Made by a program: the position numbers and the translations under genes
Part shown: one piece after another, positions 9,538 to 18,677 of the stretch
Layout of the letters: every line of letters starts with the position of its first letter
Numbering within the stretch: the stretch's first letter is position 1
NCBI GenBank assembly: GCA_015494295.1
Contig: WGBO01000003.1
Location: forward strand, 1-50,514
DNA from: Gammaproteobacteria bacterium
GTDB lineage: Bacteria; Pseudomonadota; Gammaproteobacteria; DSM-19610
Length of the DNA: 50,514 bases
Direction of reading: 5' to 3'
The notes under the pieces: model-generated
The model's database searches: none
What the model was told of the DNA's origin: nothing
What the model saw: only the letters and a program-made list of their open reading frames with translations

Positions 9538-12024
9538 ATGACACTTTCTTCCCGTCTGATGCGCTTCTCGCTGGCATCGCTGCTCGCGCTCACGGTCGCC
9601 GCGCTGGTTGCGGTCGCGGCCGCCTACTTCTATATAGCGCCGCAATTGCCGCCCATCGAGCGCCTCAAGGACGTGCAGTTGCAGGTGCCGCTGCGCGTCT
9701 ACGCCCGCAGCGGCGAACTGATTGCGGAATTCGGCGAACAGCACCGCGAGCCGGTGCGTTACCGGGATCTGCCCCAGCCGGTGATCGACGCCATTCTCGC
9801 CACCGAGGACGACCGCTTCTTCGAGCACCCCGGGGTGGACTACCAGGGGCTGGCGCGCGCGGTGTTCATGCTGGTCACCACCGGCGAGAAGCGCCAGGGC
9901 GGCAGCACCATCACCATGCAGGTGGCGCGCAATTTCTTCCTCAGCCGCGAGAAGACCTACCTGCGCAAGCTGACGGAGATCTTCCTGGCGCTGAAGATCG
10001 AGCGCCACCTGTCCAAGCAGGAAATCCTCGAGCTGTACCTGAACAAGATCTATTTCGGCCACCGCGCCTACGGCATTGGCGCGGCGGCGCGCGTCTACTA
10101 CGGCGCCGATATCGACGAACTGACACTGCCGCAGATCGCCATGATCGCCGGCCTGCCCAAGGCGCCGTCCGCCAACAACCCCATCAGCAACCCGCGCCGC
10201 GCCCTGCAGCGCCGCAACTACGTCCTCGGGCGCATGTTCGCGCTCGGCTTCATCGACCTTGATGCCTACCAGGCCGCGCTCAACACGCCGGACGACGCCA
10301 GCCTGCACAAGGCGGCCATCGAGCTGGAAGCGCCCTGGGTCGCCGAAATGGTGCGCAGCCACATGCGCGAACACTATGGCGCCGACGCCTATACCGCCGG
10401 CTATAGTGTCTACACCACCCTCGACGCCGGCCGCCAGCGCGCCGCCAACGCCGCGCTGCGCAAGGCGCTGCTGGACTACGACCGCCGCCACGGTTATCGC
10501 GGCGTGGTGAAACACGTGGAACTGGCCGAGGACGCCGGACCGGAGCAGTTCGCGAGCCTCCTCAAACCGGTGCGTCCCTATGGCGGCCTGTTGCCGGCGC
10601 TGGTGACCGCTGTTTCCGGGGAGGAGGCGAGCCTGGTGCTGCGCGACGGCCGCGAGGCGCGCCTGGACCTCGAAGGTGTCGCCTGGGCGCGCCGTTTCAT
10701 CAGCGTCAACCGGCGCGGGCCGAAGCCGGAAACGGTGACCGACGTGCTGAAACGCGGCGACCTGGTCTATGTGCAGGTGCTGGACGAGGGGCGCTGGCGG
10801 CTGGCGCAGCTTCCGGCGGTGTCCGGCGCGCTGGTGTCGGTGGACCCCCACGATGGCGCGTTGCAGGCGCTGGTGGGCGGTTTCGATTTCTACCTCAGCA
10901 AGTTCAACCGCGCGGTTCAGGCGCAGCGCCAGCCCGGTTCGAGTTTCAAGCCGTTCATCTACTCGGCGGCGCTCAACAAGGGCTACACGGTGGCCAGCCT
11001 GTTCAACGACGCGCCGGTGGTGTTCGACGATCCCTCGCTGGAGACCACCTGGCGGCCGGAAAACTACAGCGGCAAGTTCTACGGCCCGACGCGCATGCGC
11101 GAGGCCCTGACCCGTTCCCGCAACCTGGTGTCGATCCGCCTGTTGCAGGCCATCGGGCCGCGCTACGCGGCGCGCTACGTGCAGCGCTTCGGCTTCCGCC
11201 CCGACCAGGTGCCGCGCGATCTGTCGCTGGCGCTGGGCAGCGGTACCGCCACCCCGCTGGAAATGGCGCGCGCCTACAGTGTGTGGGCCAACGGCGGTTT
11301 CTACACCGAGCCGTATTTCATCGAGGAGATCCGCGACGCGGACGGCGAAACGCTGTTCCGCGCCGACCCGGCGGTGGCCTGTGACGACTGCGAGACGGAA
11401 GATGCGGGTGAAGAAGATACGGATACCGTGGCGACCGACGCCGGGAGCCCGCCGCCGGCCTCCGTGGCGGATGCCGCCGACAGCGATGCCGGTAACGGTG
11501 ACGAGGCCGTCGCGCCCGCTCGTTACGCGCGGCGCGTGGTCGACGCGCCCAATGTCTACCTGATCAATTCCATGCTGCGCGACGTGGTGCGGCGTGGCAC
11601 CGGCCGCCGCGCCATGGCGCTGGGCCGCAAGGATCTGGCCGGCAAGACCGGTACCACCAACGACCAGCGCGACGCCTGGTTCTGCGGCTTCAACACCCGG
11701 CTGGTGACCACCGTGTGGGTCGGCTACGACCGGGTGCGGCCGCTCGGCAACGGCGAGACCGGCAGCCGCGCCGCCCTGCCCATGTGGGTCGACTACATGG
11801 GGCAGGCGCTGAAGGGGGTGCCGGAGTCGCTGATGCCGCAGCCGCCCGGCATGGTGACGGTGCGCATCGACCCCGCCACCGGCCTGCGCATGCCGCCGGG
11901 TCAGGCCGGCGGGCTGTTCGAGATTTTCCGCACCGAGTACGTGCCAACGCGCTACAGCCAGCCGGAGGCCGCGGGCGACAAGCCCGGTGAAAGCGGCGAC
12001 AGCGGCGCCGAGCCCCTGTTCTGA
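9538..12024 (+). CDS. mrcA: penicillin-binding protein 1A (bifunctional peptidoglycan synthase)
   Basis: This 828-residue inner-membrane enzyme polymerises and cross-links peptidoglycan. A signal anchor (about 10-33) is followed by the GT51 glycosyltransferase domain with catalytic Glu90 in ATEDDRFFEHPG and the RQGGSTITMQVARN motif. An OB-like region leads to the transpeptidase with active Ser468 (SSFK), SRN and KTGT at 703-706. A strongly acidic low-complexity insert (about 613-660) lies in the transpeptidase domain ahead of KTG. I chose ATG 9538 because the open frame upstream of it has no membrane-protein character; a clear Shine-Dalgarno is lacking. It is divergent from pilM, as in many gammaproteobacteria. 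Confidence 0.96.
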   Translation: MTLSSRLMRFSLASLLALTVAALVAVAAAYFYIAPQLPPIERLKDVQLQVPLRVYARSGELIAEFGEQHREPVRYRDLPQPVIDAILATEDDRFFEHPGVDYQGLARAVFMLVTTGEKRQGGSTITMQVARNFFLSREKTYLRKLTEIFLALKIERHLSKQEILELYLNKIYFGHRAYGIGAAARVYYGADIDELTLPQIAMIAGLPKAPSANNPISNPRRALQRRNYVLGRMFALGFIDLDAYQAALNTPDDASLHKAAIELEAPWVAEMVRSHMREHYGADAYTAGYSVYTTLDAGRQRAANAALRKALLDYDRRHGYRGVVKHVELAEDAGPEQFASLLKPVRPYGGLLPALVTAVSGEEASLVLRDGREARLDLEGVAWARRFISVNRRGPKPETVTDVLKRGDLVYVQVLDEGRWRLAQLPAVSGALVSVDPHDGALQALVGGFDFYLSKFNRAVQAQRQPGSSFKPFIYSAALNKGYTVASLFNDAPVVFDDPSLETTWRPENYSGKFYGPTRMREALTRSRNLVSIRLLQAIGPRYAARYVQRFGFRPDQVPRDLSLALGSGTATPLEMARAYSVWANGGFYTEPYFIEEIRDADGETLFRADPAVACDDCETEDAGEEDTDTVATDAGSPPPASVADAADSDAGNGDEAVAPARYARRVVDAPNVYLINSMLRDVVRRGTGRRAMALGRKDLAGKTGTTNDQRDAWFCGFNTRLVTTVWVGYDRVRPLGNGETGSRAALPMWVDYMGQALKGVPESLMPQPPGMVTVRIDPATGLRMPPGQAGGLFEIFRTEYVPTRYSQPEAAGDKPGESGDSGAEPLF

Positions 12025-12026
12025 CC

Positions 12027-12653
12027 ATGGCCAGGGCTTCCGGCAAGGACATGCAGATGCGGGTGAGGATTGCGCAGGAGGCGGCGCGGCTGATGGCCGA
12101 GCAGGGCATCAGTGATTTCTATGTCGCCAAGCGCAAGGCGGCGCGCCACCTTGGCGCGCCCGATACCCGCAACATGCCGCGCAACGTCGAGGTGGAGGAG
12201 GCGCTGGCCTCCTACCAGCGCCTGTTTCATGCCGGCGAGCAGGCCGAGCACCTGTCCGGACTGCGCCAGGGCGCGTTGCGGGCGATGCGTTTCCTGGAGG
12301 ATTTCAGTCCGCGTCTGGTCGGCTCGGTGCTGAGCGGCACCGCCGGCCAGCATTCCGACATCAACCTGCATCTGTTCGCCGACACCGCCGAGCAGGTGGC
12401 GTTGTTTCTGATGGAGGCCAATATTCCTTTCGACACCAGCCAGAAACGTTTTCGCATGGGGCGCGACGAGACGCTGGAGTTCCCGGTGTTCGGGTTTCGC
12501 GCCGGCGAGCACGCCGTGGAACTGACCGTGTTTCCCGCCGAGGGGCGTCGCGAGGCGCCGCGCAGTCCGGTGGACGGCAAGCCCATGCGCCGCGCCACGC
12601 CCCACGAGGTCGAGCAACTGCTGGCCGACGAGGCGCCCGATACCCCCATCTAG
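12027..12653 (+). CDS. nucleotidyltransferase-like protein, unknown substrate
   Basis: This 208-residue soluble protein starts 2 bases after the mrcA stop. The N-terminus contains a conserved-looking helix (FYVAKRKAARHLG). The centre shows GSVLSGTAG (99-107) followed by SDINLHLF (110-117), which resembles the GS...D-x-D signature of the DNA-polymerase-beta-like nucleotidyltransferase fold, except that the second acidic residue is Asn113. The C-terminus carries VELTVFP, a possible third acidic strand, and a Lys/Arg-rich tail (PVDGKPMRRATPHEVEQLL). It is probably cotranscribed with mrcA and purT. The fold assignment is an inference; activity may be lost or altered. Confidence 0.7.
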   Translation: MARASGKDMQMRVRIAQEAARLMAEQGISDFYVAKRKAARHLGAPDTRNMPRNVEVEEALASYQRLFHAGEQAEHLSGLRQGALRAMRFLEDFSPRLVGSVLSGTAGQHSDINLHLFADTAEQVALFLMEANIPFDTSQKRFRMGRDETLEFPVFGFRAGEHAVELTVFPAEGRREAPRSPVDGKPMRRATPHEVEQLLADEAPDTPI

Positions 12654-12671
12654 CCTGACAGGAGTTCCACC

Positions 12672-13871
12672 ATGGAAATCGGCACCCCCCTTTCGCCCAC
12701 CGCCACGCGCGTCATGCTGCTCGGCAGCGGCGAGCTGGGCAAGGAAGTGGTCATCGCCCTGCAACGCCTGGGCGTGGAGGTCGTCGCCGTCGACCGCTAC
12801 CCCGATGCGCCCGGCCACCAGGTCGCGCACCGCGCCCACGTCATCGACATGGCCGACGGCCGGGCCTTGCGCGAACTGGTGGAGCGGGAACGTCCGCAAC
12901 TCATCGTGCCGGAGATCGAGGCCATAGCCACCGACACGCTGGCGCAGATCGAGGCCGACGGCCTGGCGCGGGTGATTCCCACCGCGCGCGCCACGCAACT
13001 GACCATGAACCGCGAGGGCATCCGCCGCCTCGCCGCCGAGGAGCTGGGCCTGCCGACGTCCGGTTACGCGTTTGCCGACAGCCTGGAGGAACTGCGCGCC
13101 GCCATCGATGCCGGCATCGGCTACCCCTGCATCGTCAAGCCGGTGATGTCCTCGTCCGGCAAGGGCCAGTCGCTGGTGAACGGTGAGGCGGAACTGGAGA
13201 CGGCCTGGAGCTGCGCGAAGTCCGGCGGCCGCGTCGACCGGGGGCGCGTGATCGTCGAGGCGCTGGTGCGTTTCGACTACGAAATCACCTTGCTGACGGT
13301 ACGCGCGCCCGACGCCTCGGGCGACATTCGCACTGCTTTTTGCGCGCCGGTCGGTCACCGTCAGCAACAGGGCGACTACGTGGAGAGCTGGCAGCCGCAG
13401 CCGATGAGCGAGGCGGCCCTGCGAAGCGCCCGCGAGATGGCGCGGGCGGTCACCGAAAAGCTGGGCGGTTGCGGCTTGTTCGGCGTGGAGCTGTTCGTGG
13501 CCGGCGACCAGGTCTGGTTCAGTGAAGTCAGTCCGCGGCCGCACGACACCGGGATGGTGACCATGATGACTCAGTGGCAGAACGAGTTCGAGCTGCACGC
13601 GCGCGCCATCCTCGGTCTCCCGGTCGACACCAGCCTGCGCAATCCCGGCGCCAGCGCGGTGATCTACGGCGGGATGGACGCCAGGGGCATGCGTTTTTCC
13701 GGTATCGAGTCGGCGCTGGCGGTGCCGGGCAGCGAACTGCGCCTGTTCGGCAAGCCCGAGTCTTTCCCGCGGCGGCGCATGGGCGTGGCGCTGGCGCGCG
13801 GCGAGGATATCGACCAGGCGCGCCAGCGCGCCAGCGAGTGTGCGTCGCGGGTCAGGCCGCTGGCGCCCTAG
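12672..13871 (+). CDS. purT: formate-dependent phosphoribosylglycinamide formyltransferase
   Basis: This 399-residue ATP-grasp enzyme makes formylglycinamide ribonucleotide from GAR, formate and ATP in purine synthesis. Visible are the N-terminal [14 protein letters not shown] loop, the phosphate-binding [12 protein letters not shown] stretch, [28 protein letters not shown] metal-binding motif and the C-terminal [13 protein letters not shown]. Length equals E. coli PurT. A strong AGGAG precedes ATG 12672. It is convergent with the malic enzyme gene; the 33-base gap can fold as an imperfect hairpin without a T-run. Confidence 0.96.
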   Translation: MEIGTPLSPTATRVMLLGSGELGKEVVIALQRLGVEVVAVDRYPDAPGHQVAHRAHVIDMADGRALRELVERERPQLIVPEIEAIATDTLAQIEADGLARVIPTARATQLTMNREGIRRLAAEELGLPTSGYAFADSLEELRAAIDAGIGYPCIVKPVMSSSGKGQSLVNGEAELETAWSCAKSGGRVDRGRVIVEALVRFDYEITLLTVRAPDASGDIRTAFCAPVGHRQQQGDYVESWQPQPMSEAALRSAREMARAVTEKLGGCGLFGVELFVAGDQVWFSEVSPRPHDTGMVTMMTQWQNEFELHARAILGLPVDTSLRNPGASAVIYGGMDARGMRFSGIESALAVPGSELRLFGKPESFPRRRMGVALARGEDIDQARQRASECASRVRPLAP

Positions 13872-13904
13872 CGACTGTCCCCGGCGCCGCGCGCCCGCCA
13901 GTCC

Positions 13905-15161
<1,257 letters not shown>

Positions 15162-15245
15162 GGACGGGTCTCTGGGATCGATTCCTGCTGCAAGTGGCGT
15201 GCGCCGGGAAGCGCATGATAGCAAGCCCGGGTGGCGTGCGTCTGT

Positions 15246-16718
15246 TCAGCGCACGATTTTCAGGCGCTGCCCGGCCTGCGGTTCGCCGTTCGGGTACAGG
15301 TGATTGAGCAGGCGCAACTGCGCTTCCGCGTAGCGCGGAATGGGCGAGTTGCGCGCCAGGTCCGCGAAGCGGATGCCGGGCCGGGCGGTAACGATGCGGA
15401 TATGCAGGCCGGCGGCCAGCTTTTTTTCCTGCGCCGACAGCTTGTGGAAACTGCGCGCCACGTCCAGGAAGTCGTCGTCGAAATTGCGCATGGCGCGGTT
15501 GTCGCGACTGAGACCCATGAACAGGAACCGGCGCGCGCCGTCGCGCAGGGTCACCAGCCGCGCCGTGCGCCGGCCCATCCGGGTGTCGATATCGGTGAGC
15601 GCGGTGTAGGCCTCGCGCCCGGCGATGCGCAGGTGGCGGCCGCCGCGGATGTCGGTGAAGCCCTGCTTCTTCAGGTAGCGCACCGGCGGCAGCCTGGCGC
15701 CGCGCGTGTCGACGCGCACTTCCAGGTAGGCCTTGTCGCCGGGCGCCAGCGCCACCAGCCGGTCGGGCAGATTCTCGATGCGCCAGCCGTCCGGGAAACG
15801 CAGGCCGAAATCCAGTGGCTTGTGCAGAAAGCGGCCCTTGAGCACGATGCCGCTGGCCTCGCTGTCGCCGAAGGCAAGTCCGTCGAGGTAGTCGAGAAAA
15901 TCCGCTTCCGCCACGTGCCGGCCGCCGCCGGGTGGCAGGCGTCCCGCTTCCGCCACCACTTCCTGCAGGCGCTGGTCGTTTTCCGGGTGGCTGGCGAACA
16001 GGCCGTGGTAGACGCGCGGTTCGCGGCCTTCCTCGCGGGCGCGCTGGCGTTCGAACAGTTCCTGATCCTTGAGCACACCGATGACCCGGATCATCGCCTG
16101 CGGATCGTAGCCGGCGCGCGCCAGGTAACGGGCGCCGAGGCGGTCGCTCTCCAGTTCGTGCTCCCGTCCGTAGCCGCTCAGCAGCGCCTTGCCGAGCACA
16201 TTGAACAGGTCGCTGGCGGCGCGCGCTCCGGTGGCTGCCTGCAGGATCAGGCCGGCCATGCCGGTGACGGTGGCCGCGCTCTGCTGGCGCACCGAGTGCC
16301 GCGCGGTGACGTGGCCGATTTCGTGGCCGAGGACCGCGGCGAGTTCCGCCTCCGAATTCAGGTAGGCCAGCAGGGTGCGGGTGATGTAGATGTAACCGCC
16401 CGGCAACGCGAAGGCGTTGACCTGGGTGCTGTCCAGCAGCGTGAAGTGGTAGTCGAGACCGGGCCGGTCACTGACCCGCGCCATGCGTTGCCCGACTTCC
16501 TCGACATAGGCCGCCAGGCGCGGGTCGTCGTAGGGGGGCATTTCCTTGAGGACCTGCTGGTGATACTTGCGGCCAAGGCTGATTTCCTCGGCCTCGGACA
16601 TCAGCACGAAGTCCTGGCGGCCGGTGACCGGGTTGGTGGCGCAGCCGGCCAGCACGGCGAGCAGCGTGCTCAGCAACAGGGTGGCGATTATCAGGCGCCG
16701 CGGCAGGAGTCGGGTCAT
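15246..16718 (-). CDS. M48-family zinc metalloprotease lipoprotein with LysM-like C-terminus
   Basis: This 490-residue protein has a lipobox LAGC (Cys26). Its zinc site is HEIGH (132-136), with the third ligand in ELESDRLG (188-195). Related envelope proteases (BepA, LoiP) degrade misfolded outer-membrane proteins. The C-terminal 150 residues resemble the PG-binding tail of M48 lipoproteins, ending in a short LysM-like stretch (LLNHLYPNGEPQAGQRLKIV), instead of the TPR domain of BepA. Start ATG 16718 gives the signal sequence directly. It is likely in the outer membrane periplasmic leaflet. Confidence 0.92.
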   Translation of the reverse strand: MTRLLPRRLIIATLLLSTLLAVLAGCATNPVTGRQDFVLMSEAEEISLGRKYHQQVLKEMPPYDDPRLAAYVEEVGQRMARVSDRPGLDYHFTLLDSTQVNAFALPGGYIYITRTLLAYLNSEAELAAVLGHEIGHVTARHSVRQQSAATVTGMAGLILQAATGARAASDLFNVLGKALLSGYGREHELESDRLGARYLARAGYDPQAMIRVIGVLKDQELFERQRAREEGREPRVYHGLFASHPENDQRLQEVVAEAGRLPPGGGRHVAEADFLDYLDGLAFGDSEASGIVLKGRFLHKPLDFGLRFPDGWRIENLPDRLVALAPGDKAYLEVRVDTRGARLPPVRYLKKQGFTDIRGGRHLRIAGREAYTALTDIDTRMGRRTARLVTLRDGARRFLFMGLSRDNRAMRNFDDDFLDVARSFHKLSAQEKKLAAGLHIRIVTARPGIRFADLARNSPIPRYAEAQLRLLNHLYPNGEPQAGQRLKIVR

Positions 16719-16799
16719 GGCATCGGTGTCGGCAATGTCGGTGAAGCTATCCAGGTTCGCGCGCGGTGTTCATGGAGAAGGCCGCGCGCGACCATGATA

Positions 16800-17606
16800 C
16801 TACCTGCCGGCGGGCGCTTCGGACAGGTCCAGTATTACCGGGTGGTGAATATTGAGGCGCAGCTTGCCGCGTACCCGGTACACCCAGCCGCGCACTTCCA
16901 GTCGGCGTCCCACCCATTCCGGGCCGGGGGGCTGCGGGAAGCGCTGCCGGTCGGCGTCCGGCAGCTTGAGGGTCAGGCGTTCGCCCAGCCGTATCCAGGT
17001 CGCCCGGCCGCCGTGGCTGACGGCGGTGACACGCCCGCTCACGCGCTGGAACCCGGTGTCGCGCAACGACAGGCCGGCCGCCGCGCGCGCTTTCCAGGCC
17101 GGATGCCCCCATACGCCGCGACCGGCGCGGCGTGCGTCGTCCCGCGCCTCCCGGTAGCAGTCGAGATAATCGAGGTTGGGCGGAATCGCCACCTGCCAGC
17201 CGAGGCCCTCGCGCAGCAGGCGCGCGACCAGGTTGTGTCCTTCCGCATCCCACAGGTAGGCGAGATGGCGGCCGTAGCGGTCGCGTGGCTGTTCGCCGAG
17301 GCGCAGCCGGGCGCGGTTGCCGCTGGCGAACAGGTATTGGCGCAGGCGGTCGCGGGCACGGATGGCGAGTGCCTCGGCGGGGCGCTGGTCGCGCGCCACT
17401 TCCGGCGTATTGATGCCGATCAGGCGGATCTTGCGATTGTCGGCCAGCACCAGCGTGTCGCCGTCGTGCACGTAGCGGACCTGTACGGTCCGGGCGTCGG
17501 CGGGCGGGCCGCAGTGCGGCGCGGCCGCGGCCGGCAAAAGGGGCGACAGCAGCGCGGCAAGCACAAAAAAGGCGCCCGCGGGCGCCTTTTTCAGCCACTT
17601 CCGCAT
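16800..17606 (-). CDS. secreted staphylococcal-nuclease-type thermonuclease
   Basis: This 268-residue protein has a signal peptide (1-28, cleavage after AAAA). Its SNase domain shows VHDGDTLVL with catalytic Asp, KIRLIGINTPEV with catalytic Arg, and DRYGRHLAYLW. The C-terminal 90 residues form a second beta-rich domain (RVSGRVTAVSHGGRATWIRL; LEVRGWVYRVRGKLRLNIHHP) that looks OB-like. I chose ATG 17606 by the signal peptide; an upstream in-frame open stretch overlaps rpmE. Codons 6-14 are the palindrome and T-run of the rpmE terminator, so transcription of this gene from rpmE would have to read through it. Confidence 0.88.
   Translation of the reverse strand: MRKWLKKAPAGAFFVLAALLSPLLPAAAAPHCGPPADARTVQVRYVHDGDTLVLADNRKIRLIGINTPEVARDQRPAEALAIRARDRLRQYLFASGNRARLRLGEQPRDRYGRHLAYLWDAEGHNLVARLLREGLGWQVAIPPNLDYLDCYREARDDARRAGRGVWGHPAWKARAAAGLSLRDTGFQRVSGRVTAVSHGGRATWIRLGERLTLKLPDADRQRFPQPPGPEWVGRRLEVRGWVYRVRGKLRLNIHHPVILDLSEAPAGR
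17565..17591 (-). terminator. bidirectional-looking terminator inside nuclease signal-peptide codons
   Basis: A perfect 16-base palindrome GGCGCCCGCGGGCGCC (17571-17586) is flanked by six A on the left and five T on the right. On the minus strand it reads A5-stem-T6, ending 24-50 bases after the rpmE stop. It lies entirely within the coding sequence of the downstream nuclease gene (residues 6-14). Confidence 0.75.
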
Positions 17607-17614
17607 GCGGAAGC

Positions 17615-17824
17615 TCAGGATTTCTTCATTCCGTACTTGCGACGGAAACGATCCACGCGGCCACCGGTATCGACCATCTTCTGCTTGCCGGTGTAGAACG
17701 GGTGGCACTTCGAGCAGACTTCGATGCTCAGATCCTTGCCGACCGTGGAACGGGTTTCGAAACTGTTGCCGCAGCTACAGCTTACCTTGATGGTGTCATA
17801 TGCCGGGTGGATGTCTGCTTTCAT
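17615..17824 (-). CDS. rpmE: 50S ribosomal protein L31 (zinc-binding form)
   Basis: This 69-residue ribosomal protein has the HPAY start motif and four zinc ligands: Cys16 and Cys18 (CSCG), Cys37 and Cys40 (CSKCH). The [20 protein letters not shown] segment is characteristic. The zinc-containing paralogue is replaced by a Cys-less form under zinc starvation in many bacteria. It is followed by a strong hairpin terminator 24 bases after the stop. Confidence 0.97.
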   Translation of the reverse strand: MKADIHPAYDTIKVSCSCGNSFETRSTVGKDLSIEVCSKCHPFYTGKQKMVDTGGRVDRFRRKYGMKKS

Positions 17825-17925
17825 CAGTTCTGCCTCGAAAAAACATGGCGGCGTATCTCGAACAACTGCGAGGCGCCTGCCGAAAGGCCGCGAATGATAC
17901 GGTAATCCGTGAAAGCAAACAAGCC

Positions 17926-17945
17926 CCGCCCCTCAGTTGGGGCGG
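17926..17945 (-). terminator. weak hairpin at the end of the DUF3135 gene
   Basis: CCGCCCC (17926-17932) and GGGGCGG (17939-17945) form a 7-bp stem with a 6-base loop, overlapping the stop codon of the DUF3135 gene. On the minus strand it is followed by a T-rich but interrupted stretch, so terminator function is uncertain. Confidence 0.35.
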
Positions 17946-18304
17946 CGCGCCGGTTCGAAGGCCAGGATGTCCGCGTTCGGCAGCGGCGCCATGTCGCGGC
18001 TGCCCAGCCGTTCCAGCGCGTCCTTGAGACCGCCGGGGCCGGTGAGCGAGTCCCACATCATTTCGCTGATCTTGATGCAGGCCGCCATCGGCGAGCCGGC
18101 ACGCTCGCGCACCTGGTCGATTTTCCACTGCAGGCAGCGCATGCGCTGTTGCTTGTGGGCCGGCATGCGCTGGATCAGCGCCTCGATGGCCTGTTCGCGG
18201 CGGGCCTCGAAGGCGGCCGGATCGGATTGCGCCAGTTCGGCCCAGTCATCGAAGTCGATGAACGGTTTGTGGGCGTCAGGCTGTTGTGTTTGTAGTTTCT
18301 GCAT
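17933..18304 (-). CDS. DUF3135 family protein
   Basis: This 123-residue cytoplasmic protein shows the DUF3135 signature: FDDWAELAQSDPAAFEARR followed by a helix with LIQRMP and QRMRCLQWKIDQVRERA. A second helical part (ACIKISEMMWDSL) precedes a Pro-rich tail. GGAGG seven bases upstream supports ATG 18304. Function is unknown; no motif suggests catalysis. It is divergent from the antiporter gene. Confidence 0.85.
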   Translation of the reverse strand: MQKLQTQQPDAHKPFIDFDDWAELAQSDPAAFEARREQAIEALIQRMPAHKQQRMRCLQWKIDQVRERAGSPMAACIKISEMMWDSLTGPGGLKDALERLGSRDMAPLPNADILAFEPARRPN

Positions 18305-18677
18305 GCTGACCTCCGACGGACTCTGGTTCGTCTGTTTCTTGTTGTGTTCTCGCTGACGAGAATATCACAAGCTGTCGACGATACCCCAGCAAACCCCGGA
18401 AATGATATAACTTATTGAAAAAACTCAACATTGTTAAAAATATCCGGTCTGGGAGCAGTGTGTTTCACACTGTTATGAGACATTTTCTTACAAAAAAGGA
18501 TCCCGAAACCGGTACTGCGTCAAATTTTCGGCTGGTGGTTTTTCAATTGCTTGCCGGCGTTTTCCCGCTCCGCGCCGGTTTTTCGCCACCGGCGGTAGCC
18601 GCCGCCCTGCTTGCATTTCCCGCCCGGTGGCCGCATGTACGCGCCATCGGTGACGTCGCCGCAAGGGCTTTCGAGGC
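18305..18677. other. 373-base intergenic region between DUF3135 gene and antiporter
   Basis: This is a divergent regulatory gap with an unusually AT-rich core (about 18370-18500). TTGAAA (18415-18420) and TATA-like stretches occur, but I could not assign a confident promoter. A perfect 7-bp inverted repeat CAGTGTG-TTT-CACACTG lies at 18456-18472. From about 18530 to 18677 the DNA is GC-rich and shows no gene I can support. Confidence 0.5.
18456..18472. repeat. short inverted repeat, possible operator
   Basis: CAGTGTG (18456-18462) and CACACTG (18466-18472) are perfect arms around TTT, in the AT-rich part of the divergent gap, about 205 bases before the antiporter start. It is too short and lacks a T-run for a terminator; operator function is a guess. 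Confidence 0.3.

Noticed and set aside
13872..13904. Terminator between convergent purT and malic enzyme genes
   Set aside because: GACTG/CAGTC and GGCGC/GCGCC can pair, but the stem is interrupted and has no T-run on either side.
15231..17696. 821-codon plus-strand open frame opposite the M48 protease and nuclease genes
   Set aside because: It spans two well-supported genes on the other strand and has no recognisable domain.
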